Source: Spirochaetales bacterium
GTDB lineage: Bacteria; Spirochaetota; Spirochaetia; SZUA-6; RPPD01
Assembly: GCA_016930675.1 (NCBI GenBank)
Contig: JAFGGG010000009.1
Coordinates: 124,001 to 188,000 of the forward strand
Direction: 5' to 3'
DNA length: 64,000 bases
Shown here: in pieces, positions 1 through 9,444 of the stretch
Position numbering within the stretch: the stretch's first letter is position 1
How the letters are laid out: each line of letters opens with the position of its first letter
Program-made: the position numbers and the translations under genes
Notes under the pieces: model-generated
Seen by the model: only the letters and a program-made list of their open reading frames with translations
Database searches by the model: none
Told to the model about the DNA's origin: nothing

Positions 1-823
1 CACACCTACTCCGAACCAGAGGGTGCCCGCGTGCTCCATGGAAAAACCGCCCTCTCCCTGCAGGTAGCGCGCGAAAAACATCGTGTAGATAATATACGAA
101 AATCCATACATCACGTATATGAGGGCCAACTACCACACGGTCGGGTTTTTATAGACCATGTTCCAGGCGGGCACGGCAGGTTTTATGTGTTTTTTTGCCG
201 CTGTCTGCGGGCTGTTGCGTAAAAACAGCGTGCTGAGAATAAAAGACAAGACACAGATCGCTGCGTAAGCGAACCAGCAGTAGCGCCAGCCGTCCGTATT
301 ATAATTCGCAAGGATAAAGGGAACCAGCAGGCCGGATATCACCAATCCCAGGCTGGAGCCGCTTACCACTATTCCCGTGGCCAGTCCTCTGCGCTTTGTC
401 AGGAACCAGGCGGCTATCAGTCCCATCACGGGAATATTCACTCCCCCGGTTCCCATACCGGTAAGGGCGCGCATAATACCCGCGCCCCAAAAATCATCGG
501 TAATTCCTGTAAGAAATATGGAGACGGCTAATAAAGCACTCGACATTAAAATGATTATCTTCGGACCGAAGCGGGAGGATAATATGCCTCCCGCAATCGA
601 TAACAAAAGGTAGCCTATCATATTGGCGGTCGCGATATCGCCCACTTCAGCGTCGCTTAGGCTTAATCCGCTTTGCATATCGGGCAGAACCATGGTATAA
701 CCCAGACGGCCCAAGCCAATGGCGGCAGTGGTGGCGAGCAGACACACCGCGAGTACAATCCAGGCGTAATTTGTATGCTGTACTTCAGCCGATTTAGCGT
801 TTAACAGAAACGTATCCTTTCAT
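1..823 (-). pseudogene. MFS transporter, interrupted by in-frame UAG (partial)
   Basis: A 12-TM-type major facilitator protein runs off the left edge. The readable part has hydrophobic helices and MFS features such as GRLGYTMVLPDMQ in helix 1 and a helix-5 region rich in Gly. A UAG at 130-132 follows NPTVW, but the same frame continues open to base 1 with a convincing transmembrane segment (LALIYVMYGFSYIIY), so the stop is internal to the domain. The 5' end is also odd: the ATG at 823 opens a frame (MKGYVSVKR) that stops after nine codons, and the main frame begins just after a UGA with no good start, which suggests a one-base shift near 795. Seen: stop and frame break. Inferred: a decaying transporter gene. 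Readthrough cannot be excluded. The substrate is unknown. Confidence 0.7.
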
Positions 824-895
824 TCCGGGCCCGTTCTCACCTCGCCGCAGCCCGGCCCGGAAAACAGAGATATTTCACTCACCAGTTCATGCCGA

Positions 896-1327
896 TTAGT
901 TTCTTCTTTTGGAGAACGTGTATTTTTTTGTATAATTATTGCGGCCGCTGTTGTCCGTAAAGCGCGTGTAAACCTCTACCTGTAATTTATTGCCGCTCAA
1001 TAAACGAATCACCAAAACCGTCTCACTGAAATTGGTATTGTAGACAGCGGAAACCACCTGCGTTTGGTTAATCATACTCTGGGAAACACTGTTCGCATAG
1101 GGAAAAGCCTTGACCACGCCCCAGTCGCAATCTTCCGGGTGACATTTGCCCCAGACATGCACAAAAACATTACTGCCGCTTTTTGTAATCTCTATTCTGG
1201 TAATCCCTCCGGTGTCGGCATCTACGTTTTTCCAGCTTGCCAGATACTGGTTCAGATCCGCAAAACAGAATGAACCGGCAAAAAAAACAAAACAGAATAG
1301 TATGAAACCGATTTTTGATATTTTCAC
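896..1327 (-). CDS. small secreted protein, unknown function
   Basis: 143 residues from a GTG start. AAGGAG lies 6 bases upstream, which favours this start over the ATG that directly abuts the Shine-Dalgarno and over a longer upstream start. A typical signal peptide (KISKIGFILFCFVFFAGSFCFA) precedes a mature domain of about 120 residues beginning DLNQYLASW. The mature part looks beta-rich and has two nearby cysteines (KCHPEDCDWG) that could form a disulfide. The segment 'W-K-N-V-D-A-D-T-G-G-I-T-R-I-E-I' is of the sort seen in small extracytoplasmic lipocalin-like domains, but I do not recognise a family. It is divergent from the MATE gene. Confidence 0.6.
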   Translation of the reverse strand: MKISKIGFILFCFVFFAGSFCFADLNQYLASWKNVDADTGGITRIEITKSGSNVFVHVWGKCHPEDCDWGVVKAFPYANSVSQSMINQTQVVSAVYNTNFSETVLVIRLLSGNKLQVEVYTRFTDNSGRNNYTKKYTFSKRRN

Positions 1328-1424
1328 AATCATCTCCTTGCTAAAAAGAATTAATATGGGTAATATCATTAAAATTGAATTGACACAATCGGTCAATAGT
1401 AATGCATGTAATTCCTAAATAATC

Positions 1425-2846
1425 ATGAAAAAAAAGAGTCTTTTACCGCAGATTTTTCGCATCTCTCTTCCCATCACCTTAAACATGCTCACTCAATTCG
1501 CACTTCAATTTACCGATATGGCCTTTGTGGGTCATTACAACAAGGACGGGTTGTCGGCCATCCTCAACGCCATGATCCCGGTTTTTGTGTGTTATACTTT
1601 TTTCTTTGCCTTTTCCAAAGGAACAACCATCCTTATCGCCCAGAATATCGGCGCCAAAAAGTATCAAAAAGCCAAACGCTTCTGTGAAATTTCATTTCTG
1701 GGAAATCAATCCATCTCCTTTGTGTTTTTTATTGTATGGATAGTATTCGGCAGAGACATCCTTGTCTTGATCGGCACACACGAAAGTATATTAGCGTTAA
1801 GCACCGGCTACCTGCAGATTATCTGTTTTTATTTTCTGTTTTTCGGCATCGAAAATGCCATGCGTTCTTTTTTCGAGGGCATTGGTTTTACTCTGCCCAT
1901 ATTTCTGGCCACGATTATTCGAATAAGCCTTAATATAATTTTAGACTGGTTATTAATATTCGGAAACATGGGATTCCCCGAACTCGGTGTGGAAGGGGCC
2001 GCACTTGCAAGCCTCTTAAGTCTTTTCGTGGGCTCGGTCATATTATTTGTTTTTGTGCTCGCCAATAACAGGTATTTCAAAGTTACGGTTAAAGATATTT
2101 TCCGTTCCAATATACGATATTTTATCCGCGCGTTTTTCCTCGGACTGCCGGCAGGTATCGAGCTGGTACTCTGGTCGTCGGGACACATGGTGCAATTAAT
2201 GCTTTTAAACAGAGTCCAACTTTTTTATATTGATAGAATCCAATTATTATACGTAAATGTCGGACAGAACCTCTTAACAAACGCTTTCGCCATTTATAAC
2301 CTGCTGGTCAGGTTCGCGCTGTTCATATATATGGGCATAGGAGTGGCGGCCGTCAATCTTGTGGGAAAGTAGACAGGGGCCAAGGATAAAAAAAACGTCC
2401 TGCGCGCGGGGAACACCTGTTTACTCATAGCGTTGGCTGTTTGCGGCGTAGTCGCTCTGTTTTATGCCTTCTGGCCGCAGCAGATTGTGGGTATTTTTTC
2501 ACCTTATTCAACCATTATAAATAAGCTCTCCGGTCTTGTGCTGATGATTATTCTGATCTCGTTCCCCAAGGCGGTTAATGTGGTTATTACCAATTCAATA
2601 AAGGGTACCGGCAACACACGCTGGTCGCTCTTTACCCAATTACCGGGTACATTATCGGTAATTCTGCTGGCTTATATTTTTATGTTTGTATGCAAGCTGG
2701 AACTGCCGGGACTTTTCTTGGCTATTTTTATCGATGAACTCTGGCGTGCCGTTGTTAACTACGCGAAATTCTTTTTATCGTCAAAAGAACTCTCTTTAAA
2801 ATTGTTGATAAAAAAAATACGTGTGCTTTTTTCATACAGCTCTTAA
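1425..2846 (+). pseudogene. MATE-family efflux transporter interrupted by in-frame UAG
   Basis: Reading through one UAG (2370-2372) gives 473 residues, the normal length for a MATE (NorM/DinF-type) cation-coupled multidrug exporter with 12 helices. The first half starts MKKKSLLPQIFRISLPITLNM, a classic MATE N-terminus. The stop falls inside the conserved segment after helix 7 (VNLVGK-stop-TGAKDKKNVL), which is normally V-G-Q-x-x-G-A. The downstream 157 codons are in the same frame and clearly the MATE C-terminal half. A C-to-T change in CAG (Gln) would explain it. No good Shine-Dalgarno precedes the ATG, and none is evident at an internal start at 2433. Inferred to be a nonsense-mutated gene, although two half-proteins or readthrough are possible. 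Confidence 0.75.
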
Positions 2847-2861
2847 CTGTAATCAATCTTA

Positions 2862-3542
2862 TTATCGTGTGTATACTTTCTTTATAAAAAGTACATCCTC
2901 TTTAAGATCAAACTCGAAAAAATAAACCCAATCATAGTCATCAATTACTATCTCCCAATATTCATTTCTAAGTTCTCTGGTTCTTATAAGAGGCCAGGCA
3001 ATTAGGCCTTTTATATTATACGCGGCTAAATCGTCGGCAGCAGAATAGCTGCTGATAATCTGCATAATCACAGTCTGCGCTCTATGAAAGGGGATAATAT
3101 AAACTAGTTTAAGAATGATCATTCCGTCTTTTATTTCATCCTGATCCATTGAAGTATTATCTATTTTTAACAAGTAGTCTGTTACGGAAAGAGGTCTCTC
3201 TTCTAAATAACTATTTATCTCTTCATTTTCCTTAATTAAAGATAAATCTAATTTCGTGTCCTTATATTTTTCCAGATACATTCGTTGATATGCCTTTATG
3301 TGTTCTCCATGATTAGTATAAAAAACTTTAATTTTTCTATTTACGCTATGGTCTTTAAATCCGTTCCCTATTAATTTTTGCAGTTCATAAAAATCCAGAT
3401 TATGTATGTCTTCATGTAAAGAATATTTAAACTCCCGCAACTCCATCTCAAAATCATTCGCTTCCGATATCTGACTGTTCACGCAGCTTATACAGACAAA
3501 AAATGAGCATAAAACCACATAAAAAATAAAGCGCTTCATCAT
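2862..3542 (-). CDS. putative lipoprotein, unknown function
   Basis: 226 residues. It starts MMKRFIFYVVLCSFF and has a possible spirochaetal lipobox ending at Cys20 (VCIS-C), so it is probably exported and lipidated. The mature part is charged and mixed alpha/beta with several aromatic residues near the C-terminus (YWEIVIDDYDWVYFFEF). I do not recognise a family. It lies 19 bp downstream of the giant kinase gene on the same strand with CAAGGAG just ahead of its start, so it may be the last gene of that operon and could act as an extracytoplasmic partner; that role is inference from position only. Confidence 0.6.
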   Translation of the reverse strand: MMKRFIFYVVLCSFFVCISCVNSQISEANDFEMELREFKYSLHEDIHNLDFYELQKLIGNGFKDHSVNRKIKVFYTNHGEHIKAYQRMYLEKYKDTKLDLSLIKENEEINSYLEERPLSVTDYLLKIDNTSMDQDEIKDGMIILKLVYIIPFHRAQTVIMQIISSYSAADDLAAYNIKGLIAWPLIRTRELRNEYWEIVIDDYDWVYFFEFDLKEDVLFIKKVYTR

Positions 3543-3561
3543 CTAAAACTCCTTGTAATTT

Positions 3562-6500
3562 TTACTCTCCCAAGACCTCTTCTACCGCGGAAAGCAGCTC
3601 TTCCTGATTAAAAGGCTTCTGTAAAAAACTCTTCACGCCCATAGCCATCACTTCCTGCACCCGCTGATCCTTTCTGAAACCGGACATAAGGATTACTTTT
3701 ACACGTGGATCAAGCTGCTGCATCTCCATAAATACCTGTTTGCCGGATTCCTTGGGCATGACCATATCCAATAGGACCACGGATATTTTTTCGTGATGCG
3801 ACTTAAAATGCGCAAACCCCTCGGCCCCGCTTTCGGCACTGAGCACTACATAACCCACCGATTTAAGGATTCGCTCTACCGATTTTCTGATTACCTCTTC
3901 GTCTTCAATAATCAACACCGTACCATGACCATGGTGTACCGCCTTTTTAGGCTGTTCTTTAACCTGTTTTGTTTTTTTGATACGTTGAATGGGGAGATAA
4001 ATATGGAAGATGGAACCCTGCCCCAATTCCGAATACACATTGATATGCCCGTTAAAGCGTCTGATAATACTGTATACCATGGCCAATCCGAGCCCGGTTC
4101 CTTTACCTGTATCCTTGGTGGTAAAAAAGGGCTCGAACACTTTTTTCACCGTGTCCTCATCCATGCCTATTCCTGTATCTTCTATGGAAAGGCACCAATA
4201 ATCTCCGCGAACCGCATCTTCGACACCATTACCTACCGGCTTATACAGGATTACTTTTTTTATACTTATTGTAAGCGTACCACCCCATTTTTGGTTTTTA
4301 GGCCGCATAATTGTCATGGCGTGCGACGCGTTAATGCAAAGATTGAGAATGACCTGTTCCAGCTGAGCGGGATCAGCCATAATAGGTGCGGTTTCCGGGT
4401 GATACGATATATCAAATTCAATGCCCTTATCAAAAGATTTGCGGCAGATCTTGAGTACGTGATTAAGAGCATCATTGAGATCAACCGAAACAAATCGTAC
4501 TTCTTTACGCATGGAAATAGTAAGCAGCTGCTGAACTAAATTTGACGCTCTTTCCACCAGCTGGGTTATCATTTTAAATTCTTCTTCAAAATCGGATCTG
4601 GAAAAGGAATTTTTAGAAGGCAGTATACCGTGATTAAGAAAAGAGATGGTGGCCAGAATTCCACCCAAAATATTGTTGAAATCATGGGCCAGTCCTCCCA
4701 CCAGAGTTCCCACCGCCTCCATTTTTTGCGCTTGAATAAGATGCTGCTGGATTTTCTCCTGTTCCGTGATATTATTCAACTTTATAACAGCACCGGTAAT
4801 CTCTTCATACACTAAAGGAAAAATGGTAACCGCCCAATACTGTTTTTTTAAGGGCACTTTCTGGAACTCGATCAGCCGGTTCTCATTTACTACCTGTTCA
4901 AAGGCTTCCTTATATTTTTTCAGGACCGGTGCCGTCTGCCAAAGTGTTTTTTCAAGCGTTGCTTTGGCCAGTTCCGGAAAGCATGATTTTGCCACTGCGT
5001 TTATATACGTTGTACAGCCGTCAGGGTCTAAAGCGATAAGCGCCACAGGCATGGAATCGATAATACTGTTTAAATAGATCTGTAATTTTTTGGTTTCACG
5101 AAACAACAGTGAGTTTTCAAGCGCGATCGCCGCTTGTCCGGCCATGGCGTTCAACAAATCAAGTTCATGTTCCGTAAACAGACCCCCCACAAGATGGTTG
5201 CTGAGATATAACAAACCGATTTTTTTGTTCCTGCTTAAAAGCGGGACACAGAGAATGGATTTCAGTCCGTATTTATTAACGTGAGGATCGCTGCGGAAAA
5301 TAGGATCATTCCCCGCATCGGAAATAACCAAAGGCTTCCCTGAGTAATCGACTTTGGAAACCACACCCATACTCGCAGGGCTCTCCTCCGTGCCTTCGAT
5401 CACCACATGATATTTGGAAACAGGTTCATTTGCTTCATACAAAAACAGTTCGCCCTGTTCCGCGCCCACCAGCTGAATCGCGTGATTTAATATCTCTTCC
5501 ATCAACAGATCAATATCATGAATGATATTTATTTTTTTTCCGATATCGATTACCGTATCCAGCTCTCTGCTTATGGTAAAAGATCCCGGTTTGCTGTGAA
5601 TCACCGCGCGTTGCGTCTCTGCTATTTCCGTATGTATATTCGCTCTCTGTTCCATGAGTTCTTGAAGCAATCTTTCAATCTTATGCATTTCATACTCGGC
5701 CCCGCAGTTGTCAAAATCCAGGTACGTGTTCTCCAGTATTTCTATTGCCCGGCGAGGATCAACTGCCGTTAAGAACTCTCCATAGCAGTAAAAAAACACG
5801 GCTTTATTATAGCTTTCAGGACTATCTTTAAAATATTTCATCCCCTGTTTAAAGATTCGTTCCGCTTTTTTACGATCATTTTCCACAAGCCACGCATACA
5901 ATACAGAGATCAGGTAGAAGATGCCTCTTTGACAATCATAGGCTTCTGCCAGTTGTTTACACTTGAGATAATACTTTTTAGCTAATCCCAACCGCCGCTG
6001 TCTCTCCGTTTCGGTCTCGGCATATTTTATAAACTTGTCCAATAATGCTTCTACAAAGAAGGGGAATATCCTGGAAATCACTACACCATGAGCCTGGTGT
6101 TCTTTATTAATTATTTCAAGCGACTTATTAAAATACTCTTCGGTTTTATAAAAATAACCCTTTCTGCTGTACGCTTTAACCAAAAACAAATATGTATATT
6201 GACAGTTTACTTTGTCGGAAACCTTTATAAACTCAACCAAAGCGTTTTCCAAGAGTTTTATGGCTTCATCGGTTCTGCCGAGGTGATAGGCAGCAATTCC
6301 CGCGTAAAGGTCTCCGAGACTTATCAAAAGGGTGTTGTTAAAGATATTGCCTTTGGCTCTTACCTCCTCGGCAAGTTCTACCAGCATATTAAATTTTCCA
6401 TGATACTCAAAAATCTGGGCACAACAGTTGCTTATCTCCTGAAGATAGGTGACCGTATGCTGCTCCTGCAAAATGCCCAGCGCTGATCTTGCATTTTCAT

Positions 6501-9444
6501 AGGCCGAAATGTTCATCTCAATTGCTCCGTATACAGCCAGAAAAAGGGCCTTTACCAAAGGAGGATTATCTAAGGCTCCGATATGTTTATTTATTCTCCT
6601 TAAAAAGCGCCGGATGCGTTTATAGAGTTTTTTCACCACTGCCGGCGGACCGTCGATCGATCCGAGTACCGCGCAATGGGTAAGGAGAAGCTCAACACCC
6701 TCTTCGCTAATCCCCGCCCGATCGCACAGGTTAAGGGCTTTAAAATGAGAGTATATAAGCAGTTCCCTTTTCATGGCCCACAAACACACCCAGCCGATCA
6801 TTTGAAAAAGCATCTGTTTTTTATACTTTATACTTTCCTTCCTAACTATGATTTTCTTTCTAAACAGATAGGGAAAAAGGGAATGTATGAACTGTGTTAT
6901 TATTTCCTTAAGCAGCTTGAATCCCAGTACAGACATGTTTTCTGATACTCTTTCATTCAGTAAATGCAGAGAATTTTTCAAGATCCGGATCGCCTCATCA
7001 TATTTTCCGTTGGCTACCAGGCTGTAACTCATTTTTTTATACAATTCAATTTTGTCTTCCTTATCTTGAATAAAAGTCAGCGCCGCTTCAAAATGTTTTC
7101 CGGATTCATGATAGTCTCCAATATGTTTCAGCGACTCGCCTAGTTTTTCATGCAGCACACCCAAGTCAGCCTGTCCCCGGTTTTTACTTCGCTTTTTGGT
7201 TTTAAGGGCTAAATTAAAAAAGCGGACCGCATCCTGATGGCTGTTTCTGCTTTGGGCGAACTCTCCGGCCTTGATTAAATACTCAATCTTCTTTTTGTTA
7301 TTATTGGAATATTGGTAATGATGAAGTATTTTATACACGGATGTATCATCCAGTGCTTCCAGATAGTGAGCGATTCGTTCATGGTACTTTTTACGAGTCG
7401 TAAGCGGAATCTTATCATAAAAAACCTCATGCACGATGTCGTGACTGAAATAAATGGATGATCCTCCTGAAATAACAATGTTGTTCGCTTTAGCCTTCTC
7501 AATTGCCTGAAATATACTGTCATTGTGCAGTTCATTAAAACAAAGAGCCAGATGAGAGAATTCAAATTCCTTTCCGTATACAGCCGCCATGGCAAGCACC
7601 TCGCGTTCCTCCTGTGAAAGCTGGTTGGCGGTATTAATAATCAAACCGGCCACATTCCGCGTATACGGCAGCACATTAATCGCGGAATAATCAATTTCCC
7701 AGCCGTCTCGGTAACTCACCACTCCTTCACGCAGCAGCATCTGCACGAATTCCTTTACAAAAAAGGCATTGCCCGCTGTTTTTTGATAAATAACGTGCGC
7801 GAGTTTTTTTAGTTCTCCGCTTTCATCGCCCAACATCCGACATAATACCTGGAGCACCTCCTTATCCGAAAGGTTCTTGATTTTTAAATGGTGTATATTC
7901 TTTTCTTCAGCCAATGCAGCCTTGAATCCGCCTTCACTGCCTGTATCACCTTCTCTTGCAGCCAAAATATAAAAAATATTATTCAGATTTTTTGTTTTTG
8001 ACAGTTTCTTTAACAGCGCCAAGGTTTCATTGTCTGCCCACTGGATGTTATCTATAAAAAACACAACCACCGGCAGGTGTTTGCCCATACTTCCCAACAA
8101 TCTTATAAATACATTATCAAATCTTATTTTTTCTTTATCTCCTTCCAGCTGCTTAACCGAAATACTGCCGGCAAACAGATTATTGAGCTTGGGTATGGAA
8201 TAAGAAAACAAACCGCCCAACTTCCCCAATACCTGCTTAATGGAATCTTTTATCGAAAAATACTTGTCTTTGGAAAACATCTCTATCAGGTCTAAAAAAT
8301 GATTCACACAGCGCGTGAAACCACTGTAGGGCAATGGATTTTCCCTCTCTTCGAATTCCGTACTTACACAGATGCCTCCCGTTTTGATAGTATGCTCTTT
8401 TAATTCCTCCAACAGCCTTGTTTTACCCACACCGGGCTCTCCGCTTACCAAGACTATTTTCCCTCTGCCTTTTTTTGTCTCCTCATACAGGGATTTCAGA
8501 TATGCCAGCTCATACGATCTGCCCACAAAACTTATGTGCTCCTTTGAAATCTCCGGCCTGGTGGAGCTGCCCGGAATAAAATTCAATCTCTTGGGTTCAC
8601 CGGATATTCCTTTTTGAATACTTTTCAAATCTCTCACAAGAATTTCAGTGTTGGAATACCTGTCCGCTATCTCTTTTCGTAAAAGTTTTTCAATTACGTG
8701 TTCCAGAATCTCCGGCACCTCCGGGTTATATTTAGTTAAAGGATACGGCTCCGAAGCGATATGCATATGTATAAGTGAATAAATATCATTATGCTGGTAA
8801 GGAAGTTCTCCGGAAAGCATTTGGTAAAATAAGACACCTAAGGAATACAGGTCGCTGTGCAGATCGACAGGCCGCTTTAGCACCCCGCTTTGTTCGGGTG
8901 ACATATAGGCAAAGGTGCCTGAAATATGAGATCTGTATACACTGCCCAGATCCTTTAATAAGGCAACTCCAAAATCCAGTAATTTAATGCTGATCTCATT
9001 GGTGCTGACAGTGATTATGATATTCCCCGGCTTAATATCACCATGTACGACATTTTTATTGTGAATAAAAGCCAATGTTTCCGAAAGCGGTATGGCTATC
9101 TTTAAAAAAGTTGACACATCCAATACGCCCTTGTCCTTTAAAAACGCGGCCAAATCCTGGCCCTCCACATATTCCATGGCAATATAATTACTGCCGTCGC
9201 TTTCCCCGAAATTATATATTTCTACAATATTCATATGCCGCAACTGCTTTAGAATACTGGCCTCTTTGTTAAAGAGCAGCAGATTCTCAATATTCTTACT
9301 CCTTTTCCCCTCCAATATTTTTTTTACCACGAGCTTCTGCCTGCTTTGTATATCTTCCGCCAGCCAGATCTCGCTTATATCACTGCCGGCAATTTTTTCT
9401 TTGAGTTTATACTTTTCAGCAATGATAATTTCTTTAGACTTCAA
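3562..9444 (-). CDS. Ser/Thr kinase-AAA-TPR-GAF-PAS-histidine kinase-receiver hybrid protein
   Basis: 1960 residues, no signal peptide. Domains in order: a Ser/Thr protein kinase (about 10-275: Lys in LVVKK, HGDIKPGN near 135, DFG near 158, SPE of the activation segment); a predicted ATPase with Walker A GEPGVGKTR near 338 and Walker B VVVFFIDNIQWAD; a long helical TPR-like region (about 680-1260); GAF (about 1325-1450); PAS (about 1460-1560); histidine kinase with LAHDFNN near 1587, N box, DTGIGM and GTGLGLA; and a receiver with LLDMVMP near 1891 and the KPF lysine. The kinase glycine-rich loop is weak (AGSDIS). This matches the large STPK/histidine-kinase hybrids known from cyanobacteria, myxobacteria and spirochaetes; in those the ATPase-TPR part is a MalT-like regulatory module. 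The start is TTG in a TTGA overlap with the upstream citrate-synthase-like gene, with a G-rich Shine-Dalgarno about 8 bases upstream, so the two are translationally coupled. Input and targets are unknown. Confidence 0.92.
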   Translation of the reverse strand: MKSKEIIIAEKYKLKEKIAGSDISEIWLAEDIQSRQKLVVKKILEGKRSKNIENLLLFNKEASILKQLRHMNIVEIYNFGESDGSNYIAMEYVEGQDLAAFLKDKGVLDVSTFLKIAIPLSETLAFIHNKNVVHGDIKPGNIIITVSTNEISIKLLDFGVALLKDLGSVYRSHISGTFAYMSPEQSGVLKRPVDLHSDLYSLGVLFYQMLSGELPYQHNDIYSLIHMHIASEPYPLTKYNPEVPEILEHVIEKLLRKEIADRYSNTEILVRDLKSIQKGISGEPKRLNFIPGSSTRPEISKEHISFVGRSYELAYLKSLYEETKKGRGKIVLVSGEPGVGKTRLLEELKEHTIKTGGICVSTEFEERENPLPYSGFTRCVNHFLDLIEMFSKDKYFSIKDSIKQVLGKLGGLFSYSIPKLNNLFAGSISVKQLEGDKEKIRFDNVFIRLLGSMGKHLPVVVFFIDNIQWADNETLALLKKLSKTKNLNNIFYILAAREGDTGSEGGFKAALAEEKNIHHLKIKNLSDKEVLQVLCRMLGDESGELKKLAHVIYQKTAGNAFFVKEFVQMLLREGVVSYRDGWEIDYSAINVLPYTRNVAGLIINTANQLSQEEREVLAMAAVYGKEFEFSHLALCFNELHNDSIFQAIEKAKANNIVISGGSSIYFSHDIVHEVFYDKIPLTTRKKYHERIAHYLEALDDTSVYKILHHYQYSNNNKKKIEYLIKAGEFAQSRNSHQDAVRFFNLALKTKKRSKNRGQADLGVLHEKLGESLKHIGDYHESGKHFEAALTFIQDKEDKIELYKKMSYSLVANGKYDEAIRILKNSLHLLNERVSENMSVLGFKLLKEIITQFIHSLFPYLFRKKIIVRKESIKYKKQMLFQMIGWVCLWAMKRELLIYSHFKALNLCDRAGISEEGVELLLTHCAVLGSIDGPPAVVKKLYKRIRRFLRRINKHIGALDNPPLVKALFLAVYGAIEMNISAYENARSALGILQEQHTVTYLQEISNCCAQIFEYHGKFNMLVELAEEVRAKGNIFNNTLLISLGDLYAGIAAYHLGRTDEAIKLLENALVEFIKVSDKVNCQYTYLFLVKAYSRKGYFYKTEEYFNKSLEIINKEHQAHGVVISRIFPFFVEALLDKFIKYAETETERQRRLGLAKKYYLKCKQLAEAYDCQRGIFYLISVLYAWLVENDRKKAERIFKQGMKYFKDSPESYNKAVFFYCYGEFLTAVDPRRAIEILENTYLDFDNCGAEYEMHKIERLLQELMEQRANIHTEIAETQRAVIHSKPGSFTISRELDTVIDIGKKINIIHDIDLLMEEILNHAIQLVGAEQGELFLYEANEPVSKYHVVIEGTEESPASMGVVSKVDYSGKPLVISDAGNDPIFRSDPHVNKYGLKSILCVPLLSRNKKIGLLYLSNHLVGGLFTEHELDLLNAMAGQAAIALENSLLFRETKKLQIYLNSIIDSMPVALIALDPDGCTTYINAVAKSCFPELAKATLEKTLWQTAPVLKKYKEAFEQVVNENRLIEFQKVPLKKQYWAVTIFPLVYEEITGAVIKLNNITEQEKIQQHLIQAQKMEAVGTLVGGLAHDFNNILGGILATISFLNHGILPSKNSFSRSDFEEEFKMITQLVERASNLVQQLLTISMRKEVRFVSVDLNDALNHVLKICRKSFDKGIEFDISYHPETAPIMADPAQLEQVILNLCINASHAMTIMRPKNQKWGGTLTISIKKVILYKPVGNGVEDAVRGDYWCLSIEDTGIGMDEDTVKKVFEPFFTTKDTGKGTGLGLAMVYSIIRRFNGHINVYSELGQGSIFHIYLPIQRIKKTKQVKEQPKKAVHHGHGTVLIIEDEEVIRKSVERILKSVGYVVLSAESGAEGFAHFKSHHEKISVVLLDMVMPKESGKQVFMEMQQLDPRVKVILMSGFRKDQRVQEVMAMGVKSFLQKPFNQEELLSAVEEVLGE

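Noticed and set aside
130-2372. Genetic code reassignment of UAG to Gln
   Set aside because: UAG is the natural terminator of several intact genes here (polA, P83/100, alpha-2-macroglobulin, DUF434 gene, CapA), so a global reassignment does not fit.
3793-4539. 248-codon plus-strand open frame inside the giant kinase gene
   Set aside because: It lies antisense to the strongly conserved histidine kinase domain and has no motif or Shine-Dalgarno.
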